Assembly (NCBI GenBank): GCA_005882525.1 | Contig: VBGO01000108.1 | Coordinates: 1 to 15,674 of the forward strand | Direction: 5' to 3' | Length of the DNA: 15,674 nt | DNA from: Chloroflexota bacterium | GTDB lineage: Bacteria; Chloroflexota; Dormibacteria; CF-121 | Shown here: one piece after another, positions 7,240 through 13,431 of the stretch | How positions within the stretch are numbered: the stretch's first letter is position 1 | Layout of the letters: each line of letters starts with the position of its first letter | The notes under the pieces: model-generated | Database searches by the model: none | The model's input: the letters and a program-made list of their open reading frames with translations, nothing else | Told to the model about the DNA's origin: nothing | Position numbers and translations under genes: made by a program

Positions 7240-8825
7240 TGCGTCGAGGCGGCGGCGTAGGCGCGGTTGGCCGGGGTGTCGCGCATCATGATCGTCGCCT
7301 TGTCGAAGGTCCCCAGCTCGAACCAGCCGGTCTGACCCGGCGCGTTGTGGATCTGCCGGAGCTCGGTGACGATCGGATCGGTGGAGTGAAAGATGACCCA
7401 ATTGATCTGGTACCGCTCCAGCAGTTGCGCCTGGTCCTGGCCCAACGACTGCAAATGGTCGTAGTCGCGCAGCAATCGATCGCCGGCCAGCGCCGCGTCG
7501 CCGAAGATGAAGACCGGCTGCGCCGGGACATGTCCGTCGAGACGGAAGATGAGGTAACCGCCCCAGCCGTACACGTTCAGCATGTGCCCGGGCGCCGGAT
7601 GCTGGACCAGGAAATCGGCGGCCTTGATCGGGAAGTCACGCGCCACCAGCTTGCCGTCGATCCGCTGCAGCCAGCTGGGCAGGCTGGCGACCGCCACGAC
7701 CGCCAGCACCAGGACGATCATCACGACATTGACGGCAAAGGTCAGCGGCGTGGTCTTGGGCATGCGCCGCGGCCAGCGCAGCGAGATCCGCTCTCGCGCC
7801 TGCTGGGCGTAGTCCGCCAGCGCCGGGACCGCGACCAGCATGAACAATGAGAGGTTGCGCACGGAATGCAGGGCCAGGCCGAGCCCGACCAGCAGCAGCA
7901 GGAATTGGCGCGCCTCGATCCGTCGCGCCAGCGCCAGGCCGCCGATGAGCAGGAAGATCATCGCCTCGAACGCCCAGATCTGCGACATCTGGAAGTTCGG
8001 CGAGAACCACTCGACGATCAGGCGCTGCTGTTCCGGGCTGCCGCCGGTCTGAAAGGGATAGAGGTAGATGTCCCAACCGTTCGGATTGACGATGGCGACT
8101 GCGATCGAGGCGGCGAGGACCGCCGCCATCGCCCGCAGCCGGGGGAGGCTCATGGCCGCCGGACGCCGCAGCAGGTATCGCAATCCCTCGACGGCCAGGG
8201 CCAGCCCGAGGATGGCGTAGCCCAGGACGAAGCCGGCGTGGAGGTTGACCCAGACGAGCATGACGGCGGGCAGGAGATAGAGGGCACGGCTGTCGCCTTC
8301 GCAGAAGCGCTTGACCCACAGGTAGGTCAGGGCGCTGAGCGCGAAGGTGATCATCTGGATCCGCGGGCCCCAGATGGGATTGGCCGCCGCCACCCCGAGT
8401 GCCAGGGTAAGTCCGGCGATGACAAAGTTGACCTGGCGGCCGATGGCGAGGTAGACGAGCAGGAAGCCGGCGGCGGTGACCGCTCCGAAGACCAGGCTCA
8501 CCAACGGCAGCCGCCCCACCGCATAGAGGAGCGAGAGCAGGACCTCGCTCAGCCACTCATGCGTGATCCAGCGGTGATCGGGCACGGTGAAGGTGAACAG
8601 ATCGTGGCGGGGCACCGCGTGGTGGCTCAGGATCCAGTTGCCGGTCGTGATGTGCCACCAGAAATCCGGGTCGGTGACCGGCTGGATGGCCACGAGCAGC
8701 ATCGTGAGGAAGATCGCGATGGTGAAGAAGTGCGGCAGGTCGAGCCAGCGCACGGCCCGGGTCAGCCAGCGATCAGAACCTGGCTCGGGCGGAAACGGGA
8801 CGGCGGAACGGGCCAGGCTAGCCAA
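7236..8825 (-). CDS. Polytopic membrane protein with DPDxWWH motif, putative GT-C-type glycosyltransferase
   Basis: The product is about 529 residues from a TTG at 8825. A GTG at 8753 is an alternative start, since neither has an obvious Shine-Dalgarno. The first helix (about 32-50) is followed by QPVTDPDFWWHITTGNWI (DPDFWWH 52-58) and DHRWITHEWLSEVLLSLLY. Later motifs are GPRIQMITFALSALTYLW, VWVNLHAGFVLGYA, NPNGWDIYLYPF and EWFSPNF. This set is recurrent in large uncharacterised bacterial membrane proteins with GT-C-like topology, where the early-loop acidic residues are thought to be catalytic. The last 150 residues are largely soluble (FIFGDAALAG, INWVIFHSTDP). Biochemical function is not established by sequence. 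The 54 bp between this start and the methyltransferase-like gene upstream hold only a short inverted repeat (CCCGATCTCGGG, 8868-8879) and no U-tract terminator. The two genes may therefore be co-transcribed. Confidence 0.75.
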   Translation of the reverse strand: MASLARSAVPFPPEPGSDRWLTRAVRWLDLPHFFTIAIFLTMLLVAIQPVTDPDFWWHITTGNWILSHHAVPRHDLFTFTVPDHRWITHEWLSEVLLSLLYAVGRLPLVSLVFGAVTAAGFLLVYLAIGRQVNFVIAGLTLALGVAAANPIWGPRIQMITFALSALTYLWVKRFCEGDSRALYLLPAVMLVWVNLHAGFVLGYAILGLALAVEGLRYLLRRPAAMSLPRLRAMAAVLAASIAVAIVNPNGWDIYLYPFQTGGSPEQQRLIVEWFSPNFQMSQIWAFEAMIFLLIGGLALARRIEARQFLLLLVGLGLALHSVRNLSLFMLVAVPALADYAQQARERISLRWPRRMPKTTPLTFAVNVVMIVLVLAVVAVASLPSWLQRIDGKLVARDFPIKAADFLVQHPAPGHMLNVYGWGGYLIFRLDGHVPAQPVFIFGDAALAGDRLLRDYDHLQSLGQDQAQLLERYQINWVIFHSTDPIVTELRQIHNAPGQTGWFELGTFDKATIMMRDTPANRAYAAASTQ

Positions 8826-8879
8826 TTTAACAGGGGTGTAACGATGCCGCGCAGTCCGCCTTGCAGGCCCGAGATCGGG

Positions 8880-9545
8880 TTAGAGAACGAAGGGGATCAG
8901 GCGCCGGGTGCGCCCGGCATAGGCTTCGTACTGCGGATAGGTGGACCTGAGCACTCGCTCCTCGAAGTAGATGCGGGTCATCTGGGCGGCCACGAAGACC
9001 GCGAAGACGAGCGCATCCCAGGTGAACAGCACGGGCAACACCAGGCCGAAGCCGGCCGTGATCTCGCCCAGGTAGATCGGATGACGGACCAGTTCATATG
9101 GACCCGCGGTCACCAGCCCCCGAGCCTCGGGAACGATACTGAACCTGTTCCGAAGGTAGGTTAATGAGTACAGGGCCCAGATCATCCCGGTAGCCAGGCA
9201 GATGTCACTGAGCGCGAGCACCCAGACGTTCGTGCTGCGCGGCTGCGAGGGCACCAGGAAGAGCCCATAGAGGATGAAGCTGCCAACCAACGCCGCCACG
9301 ACCGCGACCGGGTTGTGGTCGCGGGCGACCGCCTTGCTCCGGATGAGGTAGATCGCCAGCAGGAAGGCGAAGAATCCCAGCGTGAGGATTCGGTTGAGAA
9401 GATACATCGATTCCGACCGGTTTAACTCTCCGCGGAAGGCCTGCTGCAGGCCGGCCACGGCGAGCTCGCCCTGGATGGCGACCAGGAAGCCGAAGACCCC
9501 GAGGGGAAGCGCCCGTCCGACGATAAAGGACAGCCGTTCGCTCAT
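8880..9545 (-). CDS. Isoprenylcysteine carboxyl methyltransferase (ICMT/PEMT-like) family membrane protein
   Basis: The product is 221 residues with about five membrane helices (roughly 8-26, 50-68, 80-98, 107-128 and a split helix at 160-190). The family signature is clear. AGPYELVRHPIYLGEI (147-162, with R154-H155-P156) and RIYFEERVLRSTYPQYEAY (191-209) together form the S-adenosylmethionine and substrate pocket in ICMT/PEMT-type enzymes. The C-terminal RTRRLIPFVL is also typical. Bacterial members rarely have known substrates and may methylate lipids, isoprenoid-linked molecules or other small hydrophobic compounds; prenylated protein is unlikely in a bacterium. It starts with ATG at 9545, facing the histidine-kinase gene across 100 bp, and heads the minus-strand glycosyltransferase operon. 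This suggests a role in modifying the same envelope glycolipid, which is inference from position. Confidence 0.82.
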   Translation of the reverse strand: MSERLSFIVGRALPLGVFGFLVAIQGELAVAGLQQAFRGELNRSESMYLLNRILTLGFFAFLLAIYLIRSKAVARDHNPVAVVAALVGSFILYGLFLVPSQPRSTNVWVLALSDICLATGMIWALYSLTYLRNRFSIVPEARGLVTAGPYELVRHPIYLGEITAGFGLVLPVLFTWDALVFAVFVAAQMTRIYFEERVLRSTYPQYEAYAGRTRRLIPFVL

Positions 9546-9645
9546 CTACTAATGGGATTCAGCGTGAATTCGTCGATTTTCCTGCTATCATTGGGCCGCC
9601 AAGCGGGGCTCCAGCCGGGAGCGGGGGCCGTTTCCGTAGTCCTAT
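9546..9645. promoter_or_regulatory. Divergent promoter region between methyltransferase and kinase genes
   Basis: The 100-bp gap separates outward-facing genes and must contain or overlap promoters for both. On the plus strand TATCAT at 9586-9591 is one mismatch from the consensus -10 and is a candidate for the kinase gene. The hexamer at the expected -35 position does not match TTGACA. The downstream part (about 9595-9634) is very G-rich. No strong ribosome-binding site precedes the kinase ATG. Assignment rests mostly on position. Confidence 0.35.
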
Positions 9646-10731
9646 ATGAGTGCGATCCAGGCCACGGATGACGTCTTCGATCCATTCGTGGTTATTCACC
9701 AATCGGTGACGACCCGCCTGCAGACAGTCGAGGCCGAGTTGGAAACGGCCGAGAACAAATCGCGGGAGCTGGAAGCGTCCCTCGATCAGGTTCGAGAACA
9801 GGCCGAGGAATCGCGGGTGGTTGAAAAACACCTCCTCAACAACCTCAAACAGTTCTCGCCGTCCGAGGTGCAAGAGACCTTCGCGAACATTCGGGAGACG
9901 CAGCTCAGCGTCGAGCGGGTGCAGCTCGAGTACGAGGCCCTGACCGCCCGCCGCGCCGAGCTGAAGGACCAGGGTCAGTTCCTGCGCTCCGCCAGCACCA
10001 TCCTGGCGGACCTCCAGCGGATGTATGGGGATAACGGTGGTCCGCAGGCTCCGGCCAACGGTGACAAGCAGTTCCGCGACGCGTCCCGCCAGGTATTCCA
10101 GATCATCGAAGAAGAGCGGATGCGCATCGCCCGCGACATGCACGATGGCCCAGCTCAGTCGATGGCCAACCTGGTGCTCCAGGCGGAGATCCTGGAGCGG
10201 CTGCTCGACCGCAATCCCAAGCAACTCGTGACCGAGCTGGCCGAATTCAAGAACAGCGTGCGCAATGCGCTGGAGGAGACCCGGCAGCTGATCTTCGACC
10301 TGCGGCCGATGACGCTCGACGACCTCGGACTGGTCCCGACGCTGCGGAAGTTCATCAAGGAATACGGCGATCGCTACGGGCTGGCGACCCGCTTCAACGT
10401 GGTCGGCCAGGAGCGCCGGCTGCCGGGCAACACCGAGGGTGTCCTGTTCCGGATCATTCAGGAGGCGCTGACCAACGTTCACAAGCATGCCCGGGCCAAG
10501 ATGGCGGAGGTGACCATGAACCTCCAGCCGTCGCGGGTCTCCGTGGTCGTCAAGGACGATGGGCAAGGGTTCGACGTGGCTCGCACCGAGGCCAACCTGC
10601 ACAAGAACAAAAATCTCGGGCTGCTCTCGATGCGCGAGCGCGCCGAGCTGGAGAAGGGGACGCTCGAGATCCGCTCCCAGCCCGGCCGCGGCACCGAAGT
10701 CAAGGTCGAAATCCCGCTGACCAAGCGCTAA
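9646..10731 (+). CDS. DegS-like cytosolic sensor histidine kinase (HisKA_3 / HATPase_c)
   Basis: The 361-residue protein has no membrane segment. Residues about 20-125 are a long coiled coil. FSPSEVQETFANIRETQLSV and ALTARRAELK match the pattern of the Bacillus DegS N-terminal sensor domain. The dimerisation/phosphoacceptor region is IIEEERMRIARDMHDGPAQS, with the phosphorylated His at 166. The ATP-binding domain shows the N box QEALTNVHKHA (N277), G1 DDGQGFD (304-310), GLLSMRERA (325-333) and GRGTEV. The family autophosphorylates on His and passes phosphate to a receiver Asp. DegS-type kinases usually sit beside a NarL/DegU-type DNA-binding regulator, but none is adjacent here. The nearest receiver is the one fused to CpaE at 12075. 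The flp pilin gene begins 177 bp downstream on the same strand, so the kinase probably controls the pilus locus. Signal and partner are inferred. Confidence 0.92.
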   Translation: MSAIQATDDVFDPFVVIHQSVTTRLQTVEAELETAENKSRELEASLDQVREQAEESRVVEKHLLNNLKQFSPSEVQETFANIRETQLSVERVQLEYEALTARRAELKDQGQFLRSASTILADLQRMYGDNGGPQAPANGDKQFRDASRQVFQIIEEERMRIARDMHDGPAQSMANLVLQAEILERLLDRNPKQLVTELAEFKNSVRNALEETRQLIFDLRPMTLDDLGLVPTLRKFIKEYGDRYGLATRFNVVGQERRLPGNTEGVLFRIIQEALTNVHKHARAKMAEVTMNLQPSRVSVVVKDDGQGFDVARTEANLHKNKNLGLLSMRERAELEKGTLEIRSQPGRGTEVKVEIPLTKR

Positions 10732-10892
10732 CTGCTAAGCCCGGTTAGTTCAGCGACTTAACCGCGCAGGTGCGCCGGGCTGACGCCCGCCAACCGTTAC
10801 CAAGTCGTCAAAAGTTGTTGGCTGTTCTTCCGCGACGCATGCGTTGATCCGTACGCGGCCCCGTGTGAGACTGGGTCCGTCGATCACTCCAT
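10732..10892 (+). promoter_or_regulatory. Structured region upstream of flp: overlapping inverted repeats and a palindrome
   Basis: The region between the kinase stop and the flp ribosome-binding site has several exact inverted repeats. AGCCCGG (10738-10744) pairs with CCGGGCT (10775-10781). CGGTTA (10742-10747) pairs with TAACCG (10759-10764) and competes with the first stem. GCCAAC (10789-10794) pairs with GTTGGC (10817-10822). ACGCATGCGT (10835-10844) is a perfect 10-bp palindrome. No run of T follows any stem, so an intrinsic terminator is unlikely. I found no clear -35/-10 pair, although a promoter for the pilin is expected. The palindrome could be an operator and the upstream stems a regulatory leader or kinase 3' UTR. 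No known riboswitch consensus was recognised. Confidence 0.4.
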
Positions 10893-10901
10893 AAGGAGGT
10901 G
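10893..10901 (+). promoter_or_regulatory. Near-perfect Shine-Dalgarno of flp
   Basis: AAGGAGGTG is nearly fully complementary to the 16S rRNA 3' end and lies 7 nt before the flp ATG. It is the strongest ribosome-binding site in the window and decides the start. It fits the very high expression expected of a major pilin. Confidence 0.85.
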
Positions 10902-10908
10902 AATTTGC

Positions 10909-11088
10909 ATGTTGACCAACCTTTATCTGCGCCTCCGTGAGCTGCTCAACCGTGAGGAAGGGCAGGGCATGGTCGAGTACGCCCTCATTCTGGTCTTGAT
11001 CGCCGTCGTGGTCATCGTCGTCCTGATCATTCTCGGCAACCAGGTCAAGAACGTGTTCTGCAACATCTCGGGCGGCCTCGGCCAGTAA
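10909..11088 (+). CDS. flp: Flp/Fap-type major pilin precursor
   Basis: The gene encodes 59 residues. A short basic leader (MLTNLYLRLRELLNREEG) ends at Gly18, followed by QGMVEYALILVLIAV. That gives Glu at +5 and Tyr at +6 after the expected prepilin-peptidase cut, the defining Flp motif, and then an all-hydrophobic helix to about residue 43. The mature pilin would be 41 residues, within the usual Flp size. The tail GNQVKNVFCNISGGLGQ contains a single Cys (C51), which could matter for subunit contacts. After processing, Flp subunits assemble into a thin type IVb (Tad) pilus for surface attachment. The prepilin peptidase (TadV) is not in this window. The gene has its own strong Shine-Dalgarno upstream and an intrinsic terminator 27 bp downstream, so it can be made in excess over the assembly proteins. 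Confidence 0.95.
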   Translation: MLTNLYLRLRELLNREEGQGMVEYALILVLIAVVVIVVLIILGNQVKNVFCNISGGLGQ

Positions 11089-11114
11089 GCACCATCGCTC
11101 TTGGGAGCAACCAG

Positions 11115-11147
11115 AGAGAGCCTGCGCAAGCGGGCTCTCTTTGTTTT
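11115..11147 (+). terminator. Rho-independent terminator after flp
   Basis: AGAGAGCC (11115-11122) pairs with GGCTCTCT (11133-11140). The stem continues through T-G, G-C and C-G pairs around a GCAA tetraloop (11126-11129), giving 11 paired positions. TTGTTTT follows at once. It lies 27 bp after the flp stop and 98 bp before the cpaB start. It should end most flp transcripts, with readthrough or a separate promoter serving the rest of the locus. Confidence 0.9.
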
Positions 11148-11230
11148 CTGGGTGGCGCAAGGAAGGGCGCTCGCCCATAGATACATGACCCGAAGGAGCG
11201 TCACGCCGTGGAGCGCTGGCGCCGATTATC

Positions 11231-11239
11231 AGGAGGTGA
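11231..11239 (+). promoter_or_regulatory. Shine-Dalgarno that decides the cpaB start
   Basis: AGGAGGTGA ends 5 nt before the TTG at 11245. It selects that TTG over the in-frame ATG at 11101, which lies upstream of the flp terminator hairpin, and the in-frame ATG at 11185, which lacks a ribosome-binding site. A GTG at 11236 is in frame but lies inside the Shine-Dalgarno itself. The 83 bp between the flp terminator and this site may hold a cpaB promoter, but I see no clear -35/-10 pair. Confidence 0.75.
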
Positions 11240-11244
11240 GTCGA

Positions 11245-11991
11245 TTGGCGACGGAGGTTAAGCCGAAGAGCAACCGCATCCTCTTGATCTTCGGTGTTTT
11301 CCTTGCCATTGTGGCATTCGGAGGGGCCTTGCTCGTTGGCAGAACCTCGGGCGGCTCCGTGTCGGTCGGAGGCTCGAAGAACGTGCCGGCGGTGGTGGCG
11401 ACAAAAGACATCGCGGCGTCGACCCAGATCACGGCTGAGATGGTCACCATCCAGCAGTACTCACAGGACCAGGCGCCGCCCTACGCGTTCCGGGGAAAGG
11501 ACCTGGTCGTCGGAAAATTCGCGGCGATCCCGATCCACACCGGCTCGGCGATCATCGACTATGACGTCGTCAGCGACCCGAGCGGGGTCCAGCCGGCGAA
11601 GCAGGCGTTCCTGCCGATCCCGGCCGGCCAGGTGGCCATGCAGATCCCGACGGGTGAGCTGGTCGGCGCGGGCGGCTACATCCAGCCCGACGACCGGATC
11701 GACGTACTGGTCAGCTACCAGCCCACCGGTGCCAAGCAGCCGGCGACCCGGACGACCTTTACCAACCTCCACGTGATCCGCGTTGGCCCGGCGGGCAGTG
11801 CCAACACCCGTGGGATCAGCTCGAGCCTGACGGTCATCGTGACCCTCAAGCAGGCCGAGGACCTGAAGTGGGCGCTGGACAACACCAACTACAAGTTCGT
11901 GCTCAAGTCGGTCAAGGACTACGATGTCCCCGATCCAGACACAGGCGCGACCACGATGGACAGCTTCACCAACACCTACCACGTCCGCTAG
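11245..11991 (+). CDS. cpaB: Flp pilus assembly protein CpaB/RcpC (SAF domain)
   Basis: From the TTG start the product has 248 residues, normal for CpaB. A basic N-terminus (KPKSNR) and one membrane helix (about 11-31) anchor the protein with its bulk outside. NVPAVVATKDIAASTQITAEMV (about 47-67) through IIDYDVV is the SAF domain. LPIPAGQVAMQIP (123-135) and VGAGGYIQPDDRIDVLVSY (140-158) are the conserved CpaB core. In diderm bacteria CpaB/RcpC works at the outer-membrane secretin, but no secretin gene is next to it here. In this organism it may act in the cell wall, perhaps through carbohydrate binding attributed to SAF-like domains. It lies between two terminators (after flp and at about 12015-12060), so it could form its own transcription unit or depend on readthrough. 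Confidence 0.93.
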   Translation: MATEVKPKSNRILLIFGVFLAIVAFGGALLVGRTSGGSVSVGGSKNVPAVVATKDIAASTQITAEMVTIQQYSQDQAPPYAFRGKDLVVGKFAAIPIHTGSAIIDYDVVSDPSGVQPAKQAFLPIPAGQVAMQIPTGELVGAGGYIQPDDRIDVLVSYQPTGAKQPATRTTFTNLHVIRVGPAGSANTRGISSSLTVIVTLKQAEDLKWALDNTNYKFVLKSVKDYDVPDPDTGATTMDSFTNTYHVR

Positions 11992-12014
11992 GTCGACCCT
12001 AAGGGAAATACGTT

Positions 12015-12060
12015 GACAGGCTCCCCGCGAAATCGGAAGATTTCGCGGGGTGCTGTCTTT
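12015..12060 (+). terminator. Strong 12-bp perfect hairpin / terminator between cpaB and receiver-cpaE
   Basis: CCCCGCGAAATC (12023-12034) and GATTTCGCGGGG (12039-12050) are perfect inverse complements around a GGAA loop. An outer stem adds GACAG (12015-12019) with CTGTC (12053-12057). TTT follows at 12058-12060, a short but usable U-tract. The hairpin lies 23 bp after the cpaB stop, and the next ATG is only 14 bp after it. It should reduce or gate transcription into the cpaE-cpaF-tadB genes. A perfect TTGACA (-35 consensus) at 12013-12018 sits on its left edge, but no convincing -10 lies at the right distance. Confidence 0.8.
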
Positions 12061-12074
12061 AACGAGATGATCAG

Positions 12075-13334
12075 ATGAGCGAGCCAATCAAGGTCCTGAT
12101 CGTGGACGACATCGCGAGCACCCTGGACAACCTCCAGAAGCTGCTCTCCTTCGAGCCCGACATTCAGGTCGTCGCCACGGCCATCAACGGCAAGGAAGGC
12201 GTCGAGCAAGCCAAGAAGGTGGCGCCGGACATCGTCCTGATGGACGTCAACATGCCGATCATGGATGGCATCCAGGCGACCGAGGTCCTGGCCCAGGAGG
12301 TCCCCAGCTCACCGGTCATCATCATGTCCGTCCAGGGCGAGCGCGACTACCTGCGGCGGGCCATGCAATCGGGAGCGCGTGAGTTCCTCATCAAGCCGTT
12401 CAGCGGGGACGAGCTGATCGCCAGTATCCGGCGCGTCTACCAGCTGGAGCAGAAGAAGGAGTCTTTTCTCGCCAAGACCACCGGTGGGACGGAAAAGGCG
12501 CCCGCCGCACCGACGGACGGCGAGACCGCGCGCCGGGGCGAACACGGGCAGGTCTGCTTCTTCTACTCGGGCAAGGGCGGCGTTGGGAAGTCATTGATCG
12601 CCGCCAATCTCGCCGTCTCCATGGCGAACGAGACCAAGGGCAAGGTCGCGCTCGTGGATCTTGACCTGCAATTCGGCGACATCGGCGTGCTCCTCAACCT
12701 GGACCATTCCCAGGGGATCACCGACCTGATCGAGAACATCGACCACATGGATCCGGAATTCATCCGCGAAATCATGGTCGATGGGCCGTTTGGCATCAAG
12801 GTGCTGCTCCCGCCGAGCAGCCCGGAACTGGCCGACCTGGTCACCGTCGACCACGTCCGGCGGATCTTCAGCGAGCTGCGCAAGATGTTCGACTACATCA
12901 TCGTCGACAGCAGCGCTCACCTGGGCGAGATCAACCTCGAGGTCCTCGACCATGCCGACCGGGTGGTGGTGGTCACCTCCCTGAGTATCCCGGCGATCAA
13001 GAACACCAAGCTGGCGCTGAAGATCTTCGACTCGCTGTCCATTCCGCCAGACCGCGTGGTCCTCCTGCTGAACAAGTCGGACGCCCACTCCGAGTTCAAC
13101 AAAGAGAGCGTGGAAGCCAACCTGCGCTTCCCGATCGCCGGCCAGATCCCAAACGACCCCAAGCTGGTCATCAACTCGATCAACCGCGGCAATCCGTTCG
13201 TCACCACCCACCCGGAGTCTGAGATCAGCCAGCGGATCCGGGAGCTGGTGGCCAAGCTGATCCCGTCGGCGCCGGCGGCCGAGCCGGAGCCGGCCGACAA
13301 GAAACCCCGCAAGGGTCTGTTCGCCCGCCGTTAG
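12075..13334 (+). CDS. cpaE: Response-regulator receiver fused to CpaE/TadZ-type MinD-like ATPase
   Basis: The product has 419 residues and two domains. Residues 1-125 are a receiver with every phosphorylation residue kept: D11-D12, phosphoacceptor D57 in VLMDVNMPIMDG, S85 and K107 in IKPF. A linker (about 130-158) leads to a ParA/MinD-type ATPase with deviant Walker A YSGKGGVGKS (K167, K172), VDLDLQFGD (194-202) and FDYIIVDSSAHLGE (272-285). CpaE/TadZ proteins place the pilus machine, often at the cell pole. Many TadZ proteins have a degenerate receiver, whereas this one looks fully phosphorylatable. The C-terminus (DKKPRKGLFARR) is basic and could touch the membrane, as MinD tails do. The DegS-like kinase at 9646 is the obvious candidate donor. 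The start ATG has only a weak Shine-Dalgarno, and a strong hairpin lies just upstream, so expression is probably low. Confidence 0.93.
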   Translation: MSEPIKVLIVDDIASTLDNLQKLLSFEPDIQVVATAINGKEGVEQAKKVAPDIVLMDVNMPIMDGIQATEVLAQEVPSSPVIIMSVQGERDYLRRAMQSGAREFLIKPFSGDELIASIRRVYQLEQKKESFLAKTTGGTEKAPAAPTDGETARRGEHGQVCFFYSGKGGVGKSLIAANLAVSMANETKGKVALVDLDLQFGDIGVLLNLDHSQGITDLIENIDHMDPEFIREIMVDGPFGIKVLLPPSSPELADLVTVDHVRRIFSELRKMFDYIIVDSSAHLGEINLEVLDHADRVVVVTSLSIPAIKNTKLALKIFDSLSIPPDRVVLLLNKSDAHSEFNKESVEANLRFPIAGQIPNDPKLVINSINRGNPFVTTHPESEISQRIRELVAKLIPSAPAAEPEPADKKPRKGLFARR

Positions 13335-13344
13335 AAAGGTTGAG

Positions 13345-13431
13345 ATGACCTCGCGGGCTACCGCCTACCCTTCGTCGTCACCCTCGGTGACCGTACTGCG
13401 TCCATTTGTCGCAGTCCGGAGGGCGGCCTGA
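13345..13431 (+). CDS. Possible 28-residue leader ORF before cpaF
   Basis: In the 100-bp gap between the cpaE and cpaF genes an ATG at 13345 follows AAGG (13336-13339) by 5 nt and opens a 28-codon frame ending TGA at 13429-13431. Only GCG separates this stop from the cpaF ATG (TGAGCGATG), a spacing suited to translational reinitiation. The peptide (MTSRATAYPSSSPSVTVLRP...) is Ser/Arg/Ala-rich with no recognisable motif. The same bases contain two hairpins, so the stretch may be a regulatory RNA element and the frame a coincidence. No homology is claimed. Confidence 0.3.
   Translation: MTSRATAYPSSSPSVTVLRPFVAVRRAA
13377..13415 (+). repeat. Two tandem small hairpins upstream of cpaF
   Basis: GTCACC (13377-13382) pairs with GGTGAC (13386-13391) around a 3-nt loop. 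ACTGCG (13395-13400) pairs with CGCAGT (13410-13415) around a 9-nt loop. Both arms are exact. No T-run follows, so these are not intrinsic terminators; an RNA-processing or stabilising role is possible. The cpaF Shine-Dalgarno candidate GGAGGG (13418-13423) begins three bases after the second stem, 11 nt from the ATG, so the stem could limit ribosome access. Confidence 0.45.

Noticed and set aside
7240..7401. Upstream extension of the GT87-like gene that starts at 7239
   Set aside because: The residues are His/Arg/Asp-rich antisense-like sequence inside the neighbouring gene. The ATG overlapping the upstream stop is preferred.
7866..9164. Plus-strand 432-codon open frame antisense to the DPDxWWH protein and methyltransferase
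   Set aside because: It is Gln/Asp/Glu/Arg-rich low-complexity sequence that spans two well-supported opposite-strand genes and the gap between them.
10738..10781. Intrinsic terminator for the histidine kinase
   Set aside because: The stem AGCCCGG/CCGGGCT encloses 30 nt and is not followed by a T-run.
10732..10892. Cyclic-di-GMP riboswitch or tRNA-like element before flp
   Set aside because: I could not match the GEMM consensus or a tRNA T-arm/anticodon arrangement. Only generic stems are visible.
11101..11244. Longer cpaB starting at ATG 11101 or 11185
   Set aside because: The 11101 start lies upstream of the flp terminator hairpin, which it would have to read through. Neither ATG has a ribosome-binding site, whereas AGGAGGTGA precedes TTG 11245 and CpaB length is then normal.
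12013..12041. Sigma-70 promoter with TTGACA for cpaE
   Set aside because: The -35 is perfect but the hexamers at 16-18 nt spacing (around GGAAGATT) do not resemble TATAAT and fall inside the hairpin. Kept only as a remark.
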